Of a stretch of DNA of 64,000 nucleotides, positions 10,529 through 22,105 are shown one piece after another. Position numbers and translations under genes: made by a program. This DNA is from Haliotis asinina. Its lineage: Eukaryota; Mollusca; Gastropoda; Lepetellida; Haliotidae. The stretch covers positions 32,678,501 through 32,742,500 of the forward strand of contig NC_090291.1 in the NCBI RefSeq assembly GCF_037392515.1. Direction: 5' to 3'. Within the stretch, counting starts at the first letter, position 1, and each line of letters starts with the position of its first letter. A model generated the notes under the pieces. It did not search any database. It was not told the DNA's origin and was given only the letters and a program-made list of their open reading frames with translations.

Positions 10529-13500
10529 TAAGAGAGAGAGAGAGAGTAAGAGAGAGAGAGAGAGATGCAAATTTTGAAATTTTGAATACTGATCTATTTA
10601 TTCATTGATACACTGATAAAATATCAATCATAAAATACTAATCTCCCTAACTTATTTTGTCCAATACATATACCAAACACTTATTAAAGAAATAGGCATG
10701 GTAAGGTAGCCTAGTGGTTAAAGCGTTCGCTCGACACACCGAACACCTGGGGTTCGTTTCCCCACAGTCATGGCACAATGTGCCAAGCTCATTTATGATG
10801 TTCCGCCCTGTAATTGCTGGAATATTGCCAAAGGCGGCCTAAAACTAAATTCTCTCACTTACTGTTAAATTAATGCTTCTGATGTGACTAGGGGATTGTC
10901 TTACCCTCTACTGTGGGTGAGTATTTCGTGCAGGTTGCTGGAGTGGGTTCGCATGACGGCCTCGTCTCGCCCGTTACCCCCCTCTGACATCACCAGCGCC
11001 TGGCTCACCTCTGCAACATCAACACCATCATCACGTACTCTAGACGCTTACATCTTCTCTTTACAAAACACGTGACATGTATGAAGAGAATATTAAATGT
11101 TAGCACAATAATGTGACTTGTCTGAAGATCGAATAATAAATGGATAAAGAAATTGTTATAAATAACGTTTGTCTATTTTAACCACTTCACATTTGAATAT
11201 ATCGATGCTTTTCAGGCATAGTCATTAAACTGCGACTAAAATAACACAATTGAAAAAAGTAGTTGGACATAAAATCTTTCCGATCACAGCATCAAAATTG
11301 TTATTTCATTAAAAAGTTATTTTAGTAGGTGTGTTTTAACCAATTCATCGGGGCACTTGGAGAACACGGATGCAAAGCTGATATCTGTTTCCGGCTTAGT
11401 TTACGAGGAAATAAACAAAGTAATATTAATCTGTGCATATAAGACAGCGCCCAGAAGATCAGATGATATAAATGGTATATCGTTATATTTAGTAATCAGT
11501 CTAAGTAAACCTAGTCCACCACTGAGTCTAACAAAACCTAGCAGAAGGTCGCGTCAGGTAACCTTTGAGCGACCAATGACCGTCCAATCAAACGCGAGAC
11601 GGTTAAATAGATTTAACCAAAGTCAGACAACGGCTTTAGGGATCGGAGGGACTTTTAAAATATTCAGGTCACTGACACAGATCTCTCCACAAACAAAAAT
11701 GTGTATACAACACATGGTTACCATTAGATAATATTTCCGCAAGATAACATCCTTGAATATTGCCAAAAACACTACTTTCAGCGACTGTTTACTCACCGTT
11801 GTCAAGTTTGTACATACGCCGTGTGCATCACCCGGAAGCGAGCGTACGCTATATAGCATTCGGAATCGTTCGGGTACGAACTTTTTCGAGATAAAACGTT
11901 CAAAAGGTATGTCCACTTTCGCGATTTGGTAAGCTGTGTTCTGATTGGTCAATCTCAAAGGTTACCTGACGCGACCTCCCATAATGTTTTGTTAGACTCA
12001 GTGGTGGAGTGTAACGAAAAGTACTGAGGATAAGTTTACTTAGAGTGAGTTAGTTATCTTTATTCACGTTTAATCTGGACAACACCATCATGGGGATATC
12101 AATGCAAATGCGATTTATGCTTAGTCAGGGCCCCGGGCCCCGTCCCTCAAGGCAATCGCAGCACTACGATTGTCGTAAGTCAATGCTAAAATATCGGAGT
12201 TACGCCTGTCGCAGCACTACGATAGTCGTAAGTCAATGCTAAAATATGGGAGTTACGCCTATCGCAGCACTACGATAGTCGTAAGTCAATGCTAAAATAT
12301 GGGAGTTACGCCTGTCGTAGCGCTAAGATCGCCTTGAGGAATGGGGCCCAGTGCCCAATTGCACAAAAACGATCGTCGCTACTATCAATTGTAGGTATTT
12401 GTAACGGAAAATACAACCGCGATCGTTTGTTGCACAAGTGTAACTCATCTCATTTTACAATTGCGAGATACAATCGTTTAGACTAAGTGGCTCCAGGACC
12501 CCGTTCCTCAATGTGATCGTGGCGATGAAGGGATCGTAACTCTTATACTTTAACACTGACTTACGACAGTCGTAGCGCCACATAGGACTCAGTTGCACAA
12601 AGCTATCTACACAGGCTAACGATAGTCGAAGCGCTAAGATCGCACTGTGCAAATGGGCTCAGGTGTTGAATTATACTGCGCCATGTGTGTTTCCAGGCGC
12701 ATATGGTTCGAGTATAAACCAGTCTCAATTTTACCCCGAGCCATATGCCAAATACTTGCCGAGTATATCATGCCTCGTTTCCATTTTTATATGTTCTTCA
12801 CAACTTAACACAACTTTTGCAAATTTGTACCGTACTCTTTGTGTTGTAGAATTGGGATTCGGAAACGTATCCATCAGTCACCTTTCAGCTTTCAATATGA
12901 GTGAATTGAGACATGACTAGCGTCCCCTAGCGTCTGTTACAATAAATATGGCAGCCTTCTCCGTAGACCTCCCCGGAGTGTTTTATGGGTGTTTGATAGT
13001 GAGTGATGTCCTTCTCCAATATTGTTGCTCTTTAACACCACACTCAGAAATATTCCACCTGTCTGGCTTTCGTGGAAATAGCCGTCCTTGCACCAGAAAT
13101 GACGAAGGGCGGGTGTTTAGATAAGAATTTGAGATTCCTGTGGTCTTACCATGTATGACATTTGCTGTTATTTTCTTCCCATTGCAGTATGCTCCCTTTC
13201 CCGTTATTGCTGTGTACATCATGTCCGGTATGGGAAGGTAGATAACTCCTACTACTGGCTGAAACAGAGGTAGTCTCCCTTTAAACTGTATGTTTAAAGC
13301 GTTTGATTCTCTTTCTACTCGACCCGGAAGTGGATCAGATTGGGTTTCTGTGGACAGAATGAGCTTTCTTGTAGTCTACGGTAACGTGCAAAACGTCTCA
13401 TATGTAACAATTCGGCTTTATTCGCAGATAATGTTCACTGCGAGAGGCGAGCCTTCTTACAAGTGACCGAAAAGGACAAGTGGGTTTTTGTCACCTGTCA

Positions 13501-16500
13501 GAAGCATTCATAATCATTCGCCTCTTCCCAAGACCTACACGAAGACTCGTACCTTGGAAATGGTACATAGCTATATTCATCTCCGTGTCCGTTTGCGCTT
13601 AGACAAGAGTCAATGGTGAACATGGCAACGAGATGGGTAGGTCGTCATCACGCTTGAGTAATTACGAATGTTGTCAAAATATCCCATTCGGCTACATGCC
13701 GGAATGACACGGGCGGTTACGTATACTACCGACAACACATAAAACACTATCTACATCACATCTACACTGAAGCATCTTCTGACATGCCAGTGCACATTGA
13801 GCTGCAAGTCGAAATACAATCGTAGCCTCATATACTACACTTCGAAAGTTGGAATCACGGTCAAACACTACTGTGTCGAAGCTGAAGGGACCTAGGATAA
13901 TACTCCGAGTCATCCGAAATTCGCAACAACCATAAATGGTGATTGATAAGGAATATGCTTTGATTTCGAGACAGCCGCAAGTTCGACCAATCAATCGAAT
14001 AAGTAGCCATTCATGGCTTCAAAACTGACCTGTGTTATCAACCTACCTCCTTGTTAACTGTCAGACCTAATGAGAAGGCAAAATCTGGAATGCTGCAATG
14101 TACAAGAGACTGTAATAGAGACATGTAACGGTACTTGTTTGCCAGCGTTTAAATGTATCAGTATGTGTAGCCGCGGTCTAAATCAATCTCTGTTACCTCA
14201 TGGTCATATAGAAGACATGACCTCAACCATCTAAAATTCTGAAAGAGGAGACTTGGTGGATTGGTGGGTACATTGGGGATAGAGACTTCATCTATACCAT
14301 GACTGGTGTTAGGGTACTTGATAGCTAGCTTCTAAACGTATGTAACCATTCTTAACACATTGGCTACGATGAAAGTTAAGAATTCTTAGGGCTCTGAACC
14401 TTTCGAGATTAAGAGTTCTGGTTACGACGGCCTTGTTTCCTTGGTATGTTGCGCTGGCGCTTTACTGAAGCTCTAACAGAGGGGCGCATGCGCAGTATAC
14501 ACAGGGAACAGGTTGACGTTTTGCCATGTTTATGAAGCAAAACCTCCGTTAACTCAACGTCGTTAGGATCACTTGCTGAAATATCGGCTCAAGTTCGGAA
14601 TGATACCCCTGTGGTTTATATCATACTGTCACTGTAGTGTCCTATGTCGTTTTCTTAAACGACATGACATTAGGTAGTTCAAAATAACAACGTTTGGCTA
14701 TGCACTCGTTGGATAAGTGGATCACGACACTGAAGATCATCCGGATGTATTCAGGAGGGAAGATGGGAAAATGTACACTAGCAGAAGCGGTTCACATTTA
14801 ATTCATTAATTTCAAGACTTACAGAATCTAGAGATTACTACACGACTACCATTTACCTTACAACCAGTGGTTCAAGAACGCATCTCACAAGCAGAGGCCA
14901 CATGGTAGACAATCACAGAATTCCATATTACACATGTGTTTTGATTCCAGGTCTGAAACGGGTATTCATATCTGTATAACCACGAATACTCACCCGTGTA
15001 TGAAGTTAGTTGTCCCATCTATTGGGTCGAGAATCCACGTTGGGTCGTCGGTGAAGTTGCACGGTTTGCCGTCAACAGCTGTCTCCTCGCCTATAAACCT
15101 TAAAACAGGGTAGAGGTCCCGGGTTAGAATAGGCCTTCAGCAACCCATGCTTGCCTCAAAAGGCGCCTATGCTTGTCGTAAGAGGCGACTAACGGTATCG
15201 TGTGGTCAGGCTCACTGACGTGGTTGACACATGTCATCGGTTCCCAATTGCGCAGATCGATGTTCATGTTGTTGGTCACTGGATTGTCTGGTCAAGACGC
15301 AATTATCTACAGACCGCCGCCATATAGCTGGACTATTGCTGAGTGCGGCGTAACACTAAATTCACTCACTCACTAAAACAGGGTAGTGACAGAACAGTAT
15401 ACGTCATATTGTGCGTGAGTGTTTTACGCCGATATTTAGCAAAACTGCATTCATATCTTGCGGGGACACCACAAATGGACTTATACATATTATCCCCAGA
15501 ATCGTACAAAGGTCAACATCCAACTAAACATTCCTTACCTGCTTGGACTTGTACAAATCGATCTCAACCCAGACTGACAACAGTCGTAAGGTTAAGACTG
15601 CCTTGTACAGCTGTACCCTGGACGCCGTCAGAAAGCGATATTAACGCTACGAGTACCGTAAGTAAGTTACGTATAGCCGTTACGATCGAACGAGTGAGTA
15701 TGGTTTTACGCCGCTTTTGGAAATAATCCAGCACTGTCAGGGTTGGGGACACCAGAAATGGGCTTCATACATTGTGCTCACGTGGGGAACAAGCTTGGCG
15801 AACGCTTTCACCACTAGGCTACCCCACCGCCCTTAGTTAAGATCGCATTAGGGCTACAATCGCTGGTAAAAATGGTCCCGAGGTTTAAGAAAATGCCTCA
15901 TTGGACCTGCAAAGGGTAAGGCTGGACATGAACTCTTACACTGAATGTTCTGTTTCCACTGAGTCAACTGCAACTGTTATCTTACACTATCCGTGTTTCG
16001 TACCTATTCCACGTTGTTTCAGTATGAGTTCGAATCCCTCATGGATTATCCATGGTTCATTCAGTGCCATATCAGCCATATAAGTGGTACATGCCTAAGT
16101 GATACATGCCTCCCCCAACTTCAGTGTATTTGTTCAGTTGGTTGTTTAACGCCACACACAGCAATATTCCAACTATATGGCGGCGGTCCGTAAAATTACG
16201 GAATCTCGACCAGACAATCCAGTTATCAACAGCAAAAACATCGATCCATGCAACTGGGATACAATGACGTGTCAACCAACCGAGCCTGACCACCCGATCC
16301 TATTAGTCGGCTATTTGGACAAGCATAGGTTGCTGAAGTCCTATTCTAATCCGGATCTTCAAGGATAAGTTGCCTCTTTGGACAAGCCTGGGTCACTGAA
16401 GATCAATTCTAATCCGGATTTTCACGAGTCCCACCATTTCAGGTTGAGATCAGGTGAAGAAGGGTTTCACATTACGTTCATGATTACTGAAATCTTTAAT

Positions 16501-17382
16501 GACTTAAGTTCTTACTAAACTGTTTGACTGATCCAGGCATGGTAACATCAAGTAGCGTCTTTTGAATTGTGTCGGGGATAAATCCAACCTCTACCCTACA
16601 CCAACTAATCAATTCCTTATTCTTCATTAGCCTTACGTTTTACCTTCAGTAAAATCAGCAGTAACCTTCACTCACTCACTCACTCACTCACTCCTCCAGT
16701 GAGTAATACCTGTGATCTGGGTATTCTTCCTTCAGGGCCGCTATGACACTCCTCTCTATAGCGCCGTCCGTCTCCGTGACCAGGTCAGCGTGGTTTGTCT
16801 TTCTGTCCACTTTCTTATCCTTGTAGAATGCTTCTCTCATCAGCTGTTAAAACAGCAGCATCACAGGTTCATTAGCTCACCTTTAGACAAATGATATTCA
16901 TGTGTTCATCCGGAGAAGAGTGCTTGCGGAGGCACTTGCAGCTCTTTTCACTTGGAACTATGTTTTAGTTATATCACAACATGTCAGTTCGAAGTGATGC
17001 AATTCCATCTTGGTAAACAATCGGTGTTCAGTAACCCATGCTTGGCGTATGAGGTGACTAACGGGATCCGGTGACTAACGGGATCGGATAGATTGATGCT
17101 CACGCTCTTGATCCCTGGAGTATTTACAGACCGCTGCCATGTAGCTGGAATATTGCTTAGTGAAACAGGCAAACAAAACAACAAACCAAACAAAACCATC
17201 TTATCCACCTTAGATAAACACCCACAACGATCATCAACAAACCAACCCAGAAACATTATCAGGGCGAAGCTTAGAGTGATGCATACATACAACGTCATTC
17301 TCACCTTACCCGACGCCCTGGCAAGATCTTTCGCCTTCTCCAGAAAGCCTTGGAGATCTTCCTCCGAAACCTTGACCGACAT
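6632..17382 (-). CDS. IMPA1: Inositol monophosphatase (IMPA1-like), 8 coding exons
   Basis: Hydrolyses inositol monophosphates to myo-inositol in the cytosol, feeding phosphatidylinositol resynthesis; a lithium-sensitive, Mg-dependent family. Coding exons, read on the minus strand: 17382-17305, 16843-16710, 15098-14994, 14092-14047, 13258-13150, 11010-10905, 8769-8618, 6738-6632. All have AG acceptors and GT donors and compatible phases, and total 837 bp (278 residues plus stop; human IMPA1 has 277). Visible motifs: GEE metal ligands at residues 74-76, the DPIDGTT metal/phosphate loop at 95-101, the HCWDMAAG motif with Asp224, and LMSRR near the C-terminus. Exon 4 is the most diverged (LGLTVNKE is the recognisable part), so its boundaries are the least certain. 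The start is the Met 26 residues before the first intron. An acceptor-like site just upstream (exon edge about 17399) suggests a 5' UTR intron, with the promoter further up. No frame break is seen. Exon assignment is by eye from family similarity. Confidence 0.92.
7856..7999 (+). repeat. tRNA-derived SINE, family A
   Basis: Copy in the last IMPA1 intron with a diverged A-box region, a clear B box (GGGTTCGATTCTCC) and a shortened tail ending in CTCACTCACTCA. Confidence 0.8.
9333..9908. mobile_element. Long-TIR MITE copy 1, flanked by a 10-bp target duplication
   Basis: Starts CAGTCAAAGTAAACTTAG and ends with the inverted counterpart (AAGTTTACTTAGACTG). It is flanked by identical 10-bp repeats ATGGCAATAC at 9323-9332 and 9909-9918. 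There is no coding frame. A 9-11 bp target duplication and long inverted ends are typical of Mutator-like (MULE) elements; that assignment is inferred. It lies in the IMPA1 intron between exons 6 and 7. The left inverted repeat is shorter than the right one, compared with copy 2. Confidence 0.85.
10493..10565. repeat. (TA)n/(GA)n compound microsatellite
   Basis: About 20 bp of TA is followed by GA runs interrupted twice by GTAAG. Confidence 0.95.
10697..10862 (+). repeat. tRNA-derived SINE, family A
   Basis: Well-preserved head (GGTAGCCTAGTGGTTAAAGC) and a shared tail ending just before the donor side of IMPA1 exon 6, about 40 bp from the exon edge. Confidence 0.85.
11497..12047. mobile_element. 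Long-TIR MITE copy 2
   Basis: Same family as 9333-9908: the interior from ACCAATGACCGTCCAATCAA through the ATTTCCGCAAGA segment is nearly identical. The terminal inverted repeats extend about 100 bp, apart from gaps on the left side. Flanks TTTAGTAAT (11488-11496) and GTTAGTTAT (12049-12057) may be a decayed target duplication. It lies in the IMPA1 intron between exons 5 and 6. Confidence 0.85.
12128..12352. repeat. Fold-back element with internal 54-bp tandem repeats
   Basis: The ends are inverted: GGGCCCCGTCCCTCAAGGCA on the left matches the reverse complement of the right end ending GGAATGGGGCCCA. Between them a unit of about 54 bp (AGCACTACGATAGTCGTAAG and on) repeats about three times with few differences. 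Confidence 0.8.
12353..12665. repeat. Two further fold-back elements, adjacent
   Basis: At 12357-12460 TTGCACAAAAACGATCG pairs with the reverse complement of GCGATCGTTTGTTGCACAAG. At 12490-12662 a segment opening CAGGACCCCGTTCCTCAATG closes with the inverted AGCGCTAAGATCGC and GGGCTCAG. Related CGTAAG-rich segments occur at 6857-6985 and 15614-15885. Confidence 0.6.
15112..15378 (+). repeat. Family B repeat, full length
   Basis: Complete copy from GGTCCCGGGTTAGAATAGGC to TTCACTCACTCACT, including GTAAGAGGCGACTAACGG and CAGATCGATGTTCATG. It begins 14 bp upstream (5' side) of IMPA1 exon 3, so the acceptor's branch-point region lies within or against the insertion. Confidence 0.9.
15410..15492 (-). 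repeat. Family A fragment, tail half
   Basis: Matches the tail module GTGAGTGTTTTACGCCGATA and the ACACCACAAATGGACTT block; the head is missing. Confidence 0.55.
15691..15832 (-). repeat. tRNA-derived SINE, family A, inside a fold-back element
   Basis: Near-complete copy with tail, GACACCAGAAATGGGCTTCA block and head (CACCACTAGGCTACCCCACC). The flanking CGTAAG-rich sequences at 15614-15690 and 15833-15885 look like the two halves of one fold-back element, so the SINE probably inserted into it. Confidence 0.75.
16135..16437 (-). repeat. Family B repeat with duplicated end
   Basis: The copy is nearly complete. Its head segment (GGACAAGC..GGTTGCTGAAG..CTAATCCGGATCTTCA) occurs twice, at about 16310-16368 and 16372-16433, a local tandem duplication. 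Confidence 0.8.
16669..16693. repeat. (CTCA)n tail, orphan
   Basis: Six tandem tetramers like the family A/B tail but with no element body next to it. It ends 17 bp downstream of the IMPA1 exon 2 splice donor. Confidence 0.8.
17030..17162 (+). repeat. Family B repeat, partial
   Basis: Head and tail blocks are present, the GGTGACTAACGGGATC segment is duplicated, and the middle is shortened. It lies in IMPA1 intron 1. Confidence 0.7.
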
Positions 17383-17688
17383 CCCTGCGTCAAGTAATCC
17401 TGAAAGACCATGGTTTCTATTAGTCATTTTGCCACAAGCAATGCTACTTTATCTGATCCCAATATATCCTGTATTTGCAAGTTCAGACGAAAATGAAACA
17501 TCTGTGTTGTCTATTCACAGTAAAACGTCTTCGTGTATTTCACAGACCTACGACATTCGTAAGCCTGTGACAAAACATAAATTTATGACAGTTCGTATCG
17601 TTACGAACACTTTGCGGATCGCGACCCTGGTACAATGACCTTGACCCTAACATCGGAGGATTCGCTGGGCCAGTAACGAGTAAGTTCT

Positions 17689-17726
17689 ACCAGAGACCAT
17701 ATAATAGATATTATATGGTCTCTGGT
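17689..17726. repeat. Perfect 17-bp-arm hairpin
   Basis: ACCAGAGACCATATAAT and its exact reverse complement are separated by the 4-base loop AGAT. It lies about 300 bp upstream of the IMPA1 start codon, in or near its 5' UTR intron or promoter. Confidence 0.9.
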
Positions 17727-19460
17727 TCTACGAAAACTTTTGAAAATTATCTCTACAACACGTTTACTTAAACTACAGTACGTTTTGCTAAATGTTTCCG
17801 TAAGATGGGACTAACGGTTCATTCCTTGGCAGACGTCACTGCATTCTGCCTGTCAAGTTACGTAAGGTTTGTAAACTCCTGTTACATGCTGTTTCATTTT
17901 ACGTGCGAAGGCAAAAACACAGATAAATAGAAATATATAGCATCAGCATCCCTTGAATATTCTATGTCGCGGTGTGTACGCGTGGAGAGATATCGTCATA
18001 TCATGGTCTGAGCACGTGAAGTTTTGGTCGACCTTCCAGAAGAAAACATGACACGTTGTTTTGATGACCTCCTTGGGTTGGTCTACAATTGTCTGCTGTA
18101 TTAGAAACAACATAAGCCCAGGTGTTATGAAAAGATGAATTGATTAAAATCACAGACTAATTCAGGTACTCACTCGGTAAGTAGTTCAGACTGATCTGTT
18201 GTTTTCGAAACGTAGCCCTCTGCCCAGTGAAGTGTGTTTAAACGACAAGTGTACGGCACCCCTACCGACGTGGCCTGGTGGGGCCAAGTAAAAGAGTAGC
18301 GTTAGTCCCAGTAAGTGCGAAACTTGAAGAGGGAAAGGTGACAGATTGGCGCTACTCTGACCTCATAGCCCCAATATCGACTGGCTACAGCCAAAACATG
18401 AGTTGTGTGTAACTGGGTCACCATGACCATGTACGAGGCTCTACAGGGGTGGGTTCAACTACAGGACGCTTCGAACGAACGAGTGCATGAATGAACAATT
18501 GTAGTGTTTGTGCTACATTTTTTAGTCTTATTTGTACATTGTGGTTGCATTTCCTGGTCAATACATTTTTTATTGCACACGACCAGTTCTGTTTCCACAT
18601 GTGGGGTTTGAATTTTTTTAGGCGTTTTGAAACAATTTGTTCTGTTTCCGTGAACAGTGTTTCAGGTCACTCCATAACTCTTTTGAGGTTCCCTGATTGG
18701 CAGATAGTGACGGGATTTGGTTCATATGTATATCCATAAATATAATCAGGTGATTTCTGCATGATAGTGTGTGAGCAATAAATATATGAAAGATGAGCCC
18801 AGGTATTGCTTAGTCTTCTAAGTCTGATGTTACGTTAAATGGCTCTTAAGGTATACGTGTACAATGAAAACTAAGTAATCATAGGCGACGCGCAACGGTA
18901 GTATCAATGTCATCACGAGTATGGCGTTAGTGACGGCAGATGTAAAACGTAGTCATGGATGACAGTAAGTTGCGTTTGTTACGTCATCGTGTTTTAACGT
19001 CATGGTTAGTAACACTAGTGGTAGACGTAAGCTGGTTTACGAACCATTTTGCGATATGTGGAAGACAGGGCCCAGCTTAGTGGCATACGTAAATGCACCA
19101 TGTTTTTAGTCCATAAGATTCTTCGCTAAAAGATCAAGGGTACGCCATTCCCTGTCCCACGTAACACTGGTAACTGACGTCACGATGCATGTCAGTTGTC
19201 ATGGCCTCACACAGTCTCCTACGGAAAACTACTCTGTAGCACTCCTCTCTCGGCAGATGCGAGTCACTTGGCTAGCATCGCTGGTGGACGCGTTGGGTTT
19301 ATGTTTTTCGACGGACAAAATGCCTTAGTTTGACTCACAATTAAACAACGACATGGCAAGTTTCGCAATGCTTACATTCGCACAATGCATCCGAGGAATG
19401 TTGCGTGACTAGTCAGCTTCATGCGAATGTACTGATCTAAACTTACGTTGGTAGTAGAAA
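17727..19460. other. Gene-poor stretch upstream of IMPA1
   Basis: No supportable coding frame. From 18.88 to 19.2 kb ACGT-containing motifs are frequent, including a full TGACGTCA at 19175-19182. The IMPA1 promoter could lie here if its first non-coding exon is distant, but nothing proves this. Confidence 0.3.
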
Positions 19461-19461
19461 C

Positions 19462-19537
19462 CCGACGTTTACATTGCCCCATTTGGTTTACGTTAGAAAT
19501 CCGACGTTCACATTGCCCCATTTGGTTTACGTTAATC
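19462..19537. repeat. 39-bp tandem duplication
   Basis: CCGACGTTTACATTGCCCCA and the following ATTTGGTTTACGTTA are repeated once with one substitution, at 19462-19500 and from 19501. Confidence 0.85.
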
Positions 19538-22105
19538 ACAGACGTAACTAAAATAATATAGAGAAGAGTTTTAATCCGAACGTAAACCGTCTTTTGTTTA
19601 CACGGCATCGTGCATTAGACACGTTTTCACCGTCGTTTTTATATTTGTTTTCTGCCTTAGGCTTATTGTCGTAGGAGTGCAGCCACGTGAACTAGTCAAA
19701 TGTGCCGAAGGACAAAGGGCCGAGAAGTGCCAAGTCAAAGGGGCCGACGGAAAAATTCAAAAGGGCATTATTCCTAATCATAAGGGCGGAACAGAAAAGA
19801 CAAACGTCTAGAAAGGTTTTGCATTATTTGTTGCCTCATATATCACTGAAGCATAATATCATAACAAAATTAATAAAATGGTAATGTCATGTTAATAGTT
19901 CATAATTTACTCACAATTTCTCATGATTAACAAAAATAATAATGGTAATTAAGTTAACTTAAATCATTCCTAATCTACACAAGTTCATTCGTTCATAATT
20001 TACACACGTTCATTCGACCATGCTTAACTTGTTTAGGATTTGCACACTAGATCAGGTTTTACACACTGTTCATTCTTATTCGTTTACACAAGTTCATTCA
20101 AAAACACTTGAGGCATAAACTCTGGAACACATTGTCTAAAGCGCGGATTGGCTGAGCTGTCTCTCTTTGTACAGTGGCCAAGCAGCAAAGATTTCAGCCT
20201 CCTTTAATTGCACAGGATCAACGTCTCTTCGGGTGTACAGTTTCAAAAAGAAATATCTGGACTCATCGTTTATATAGTTATTACTTATGGACCTGCTGAA
20301 ATCACTTGCTCACACACACGCACAGACATATCCTCCCACGTAGGCCCTCTGTTCTAAGACAGCCCTTTGTTGGTGCGTGTGTTCAGGGTTCATGATTGGT
20401 TGCAATCAGATTTGGTTGCGCAATCTGTGACACTTGTTTCATTCGAAAAATCCCGGTAATTTCAGTATGCTTCGAGAAAACTAAAATCCTGCGATGTGCA
20501 AACGTTTCTTCTAGACAGAACTCAGTCATGTAATGGCAGATCAATGGCGTCTCCATCGCCTTTGTTGACAACGGAAAAACAAGCTATATTAAATGCCTTG
20601 TGTGTCCCATCAACATATGTCATAGGCAGAGGAGGGATATTTGTGGCCCCACTTTATATTACCAGTTCCTGCTACTATCAACTAACACAATGGAATGTTT
20701 GAGACTGTCCCCGGGACTATCGACCATGTTCGGCTGTTACAGTGAACGTACAGACACCAACTGTATTAAAGCAACAATCTTATGATAAGTTTGTGAAACA
20801 TCTTTTTCATTACTTTAGATCAATGCGCAGGAAAACAAATAAGATAGATGAGAAAGGTTTGGGCAAATGTTACTTGTAACTCCTTGTTATTAGCCATTCA
20901 CCCAGGCGATATTGGAGCACAGGCAAACTGCTGAGCAAATGGGGTTGCGCAGCATAGAGAATATGACAAGTCTGCTTATAGCACTAATGGGATAATACCC
21001 TCCTGTTCCTTCACTCCGTTGAACCGGAAGCTGGAAGGGGGAATGGAGCCGAAGAAGGTTTGATATACCACGACTAGCGCTTCAAATGTTGAATAAAAAA
21101 TATTTCACGTGAGTAATTGTTCAACATGGTGATGGAGATGTGAGAGCACAACCCAGTGAAGATATGGGTGTATACCTTTGATTGTGGCTATATGAATTTA
21201 GAAAAGCAGCTGAATGACGACTTTTGACTTACCTCTTTTTGTGACAATATACAGTAATCCTTTCTGGTGACAGTATATACTGACTTGCATGCATTTCATT
21301 ATCAAAATCGAACTGAAGAATGAACCATACATAAGCAACCCGTCTTATTGACGAATTAATGTACTGTCTGAAGGGGCGTAAAATATCCAGTTATGTTCCG
21401 TTATAAAACGATTAGAGTGGAGACTGGACTTGTTCACAGTTAAATATCCGACATTTCGCTAACGAAATAATTTCTTGTGTGCAATTAGTCAGAAAAGTAA
21501 TGAAGATTTCGAACATGTATTTCTTTATGAAACGTGGGGGAATGGCAGCCATACCATAGGCATACAACAAACAAATTCAAGCCTTTGGTAACGTTGATGA
21601 AAAATAGTTGTTCCGCCAAAGATAGAATCCAATTTTTTAATTCTAGCCATTTAAAAGTGAAAGCTGAAAAGTAGAGGCCGTCAAGCTGACTCTGTCATGA
21701 TATTTCCACCACCTGTGGTGACCTTGACATTGATATATCTCCAAATTGAGAGATTTAGTACAATCCGCCAAAAATGAAAGCAAATATCATCTTAAGTTAC
21801 TGAATAAACAACTAGTGAAATGTTGAATGTAGGACCATTCTTCGTGAAGTAGGCATCCTGGACCCCTAACAAAAGTAGTATAATCTCTACTTTATTGTGA
21901 AAGTGTACATATTGTACTCATCAAAGGTTTAGACTCACTTAAAGCATTCACACTGCAAACCTTTTGCAGATAAACTGCACGAGGATCATGCATAAAATTG
22001 CTGGAAAACATGTGCAAACATCGTACACGTGAATGGTTGCAGGGTTTTTTGTGTGTAAAGTTGTGTTGAAAATTGGCCAGAGTTTCATCATTTATTGAAG
22101 ACCCT
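19538..22105. other. AT-rich non-coding stretch
   Basis: No coding frame is supported. A loose repeat of TTTACACA..GTTCATTC occurs four or five times in 19978-20102. No family A or B copy is seen here. Confidence 0.3.

Noticed and set aside
10884-11075. Plus-strand 63-residue frame
   Set aside because: It is the antisense shadow of IMPA1 exon 6, which aligns to the family on the minus strand and splices in phase.
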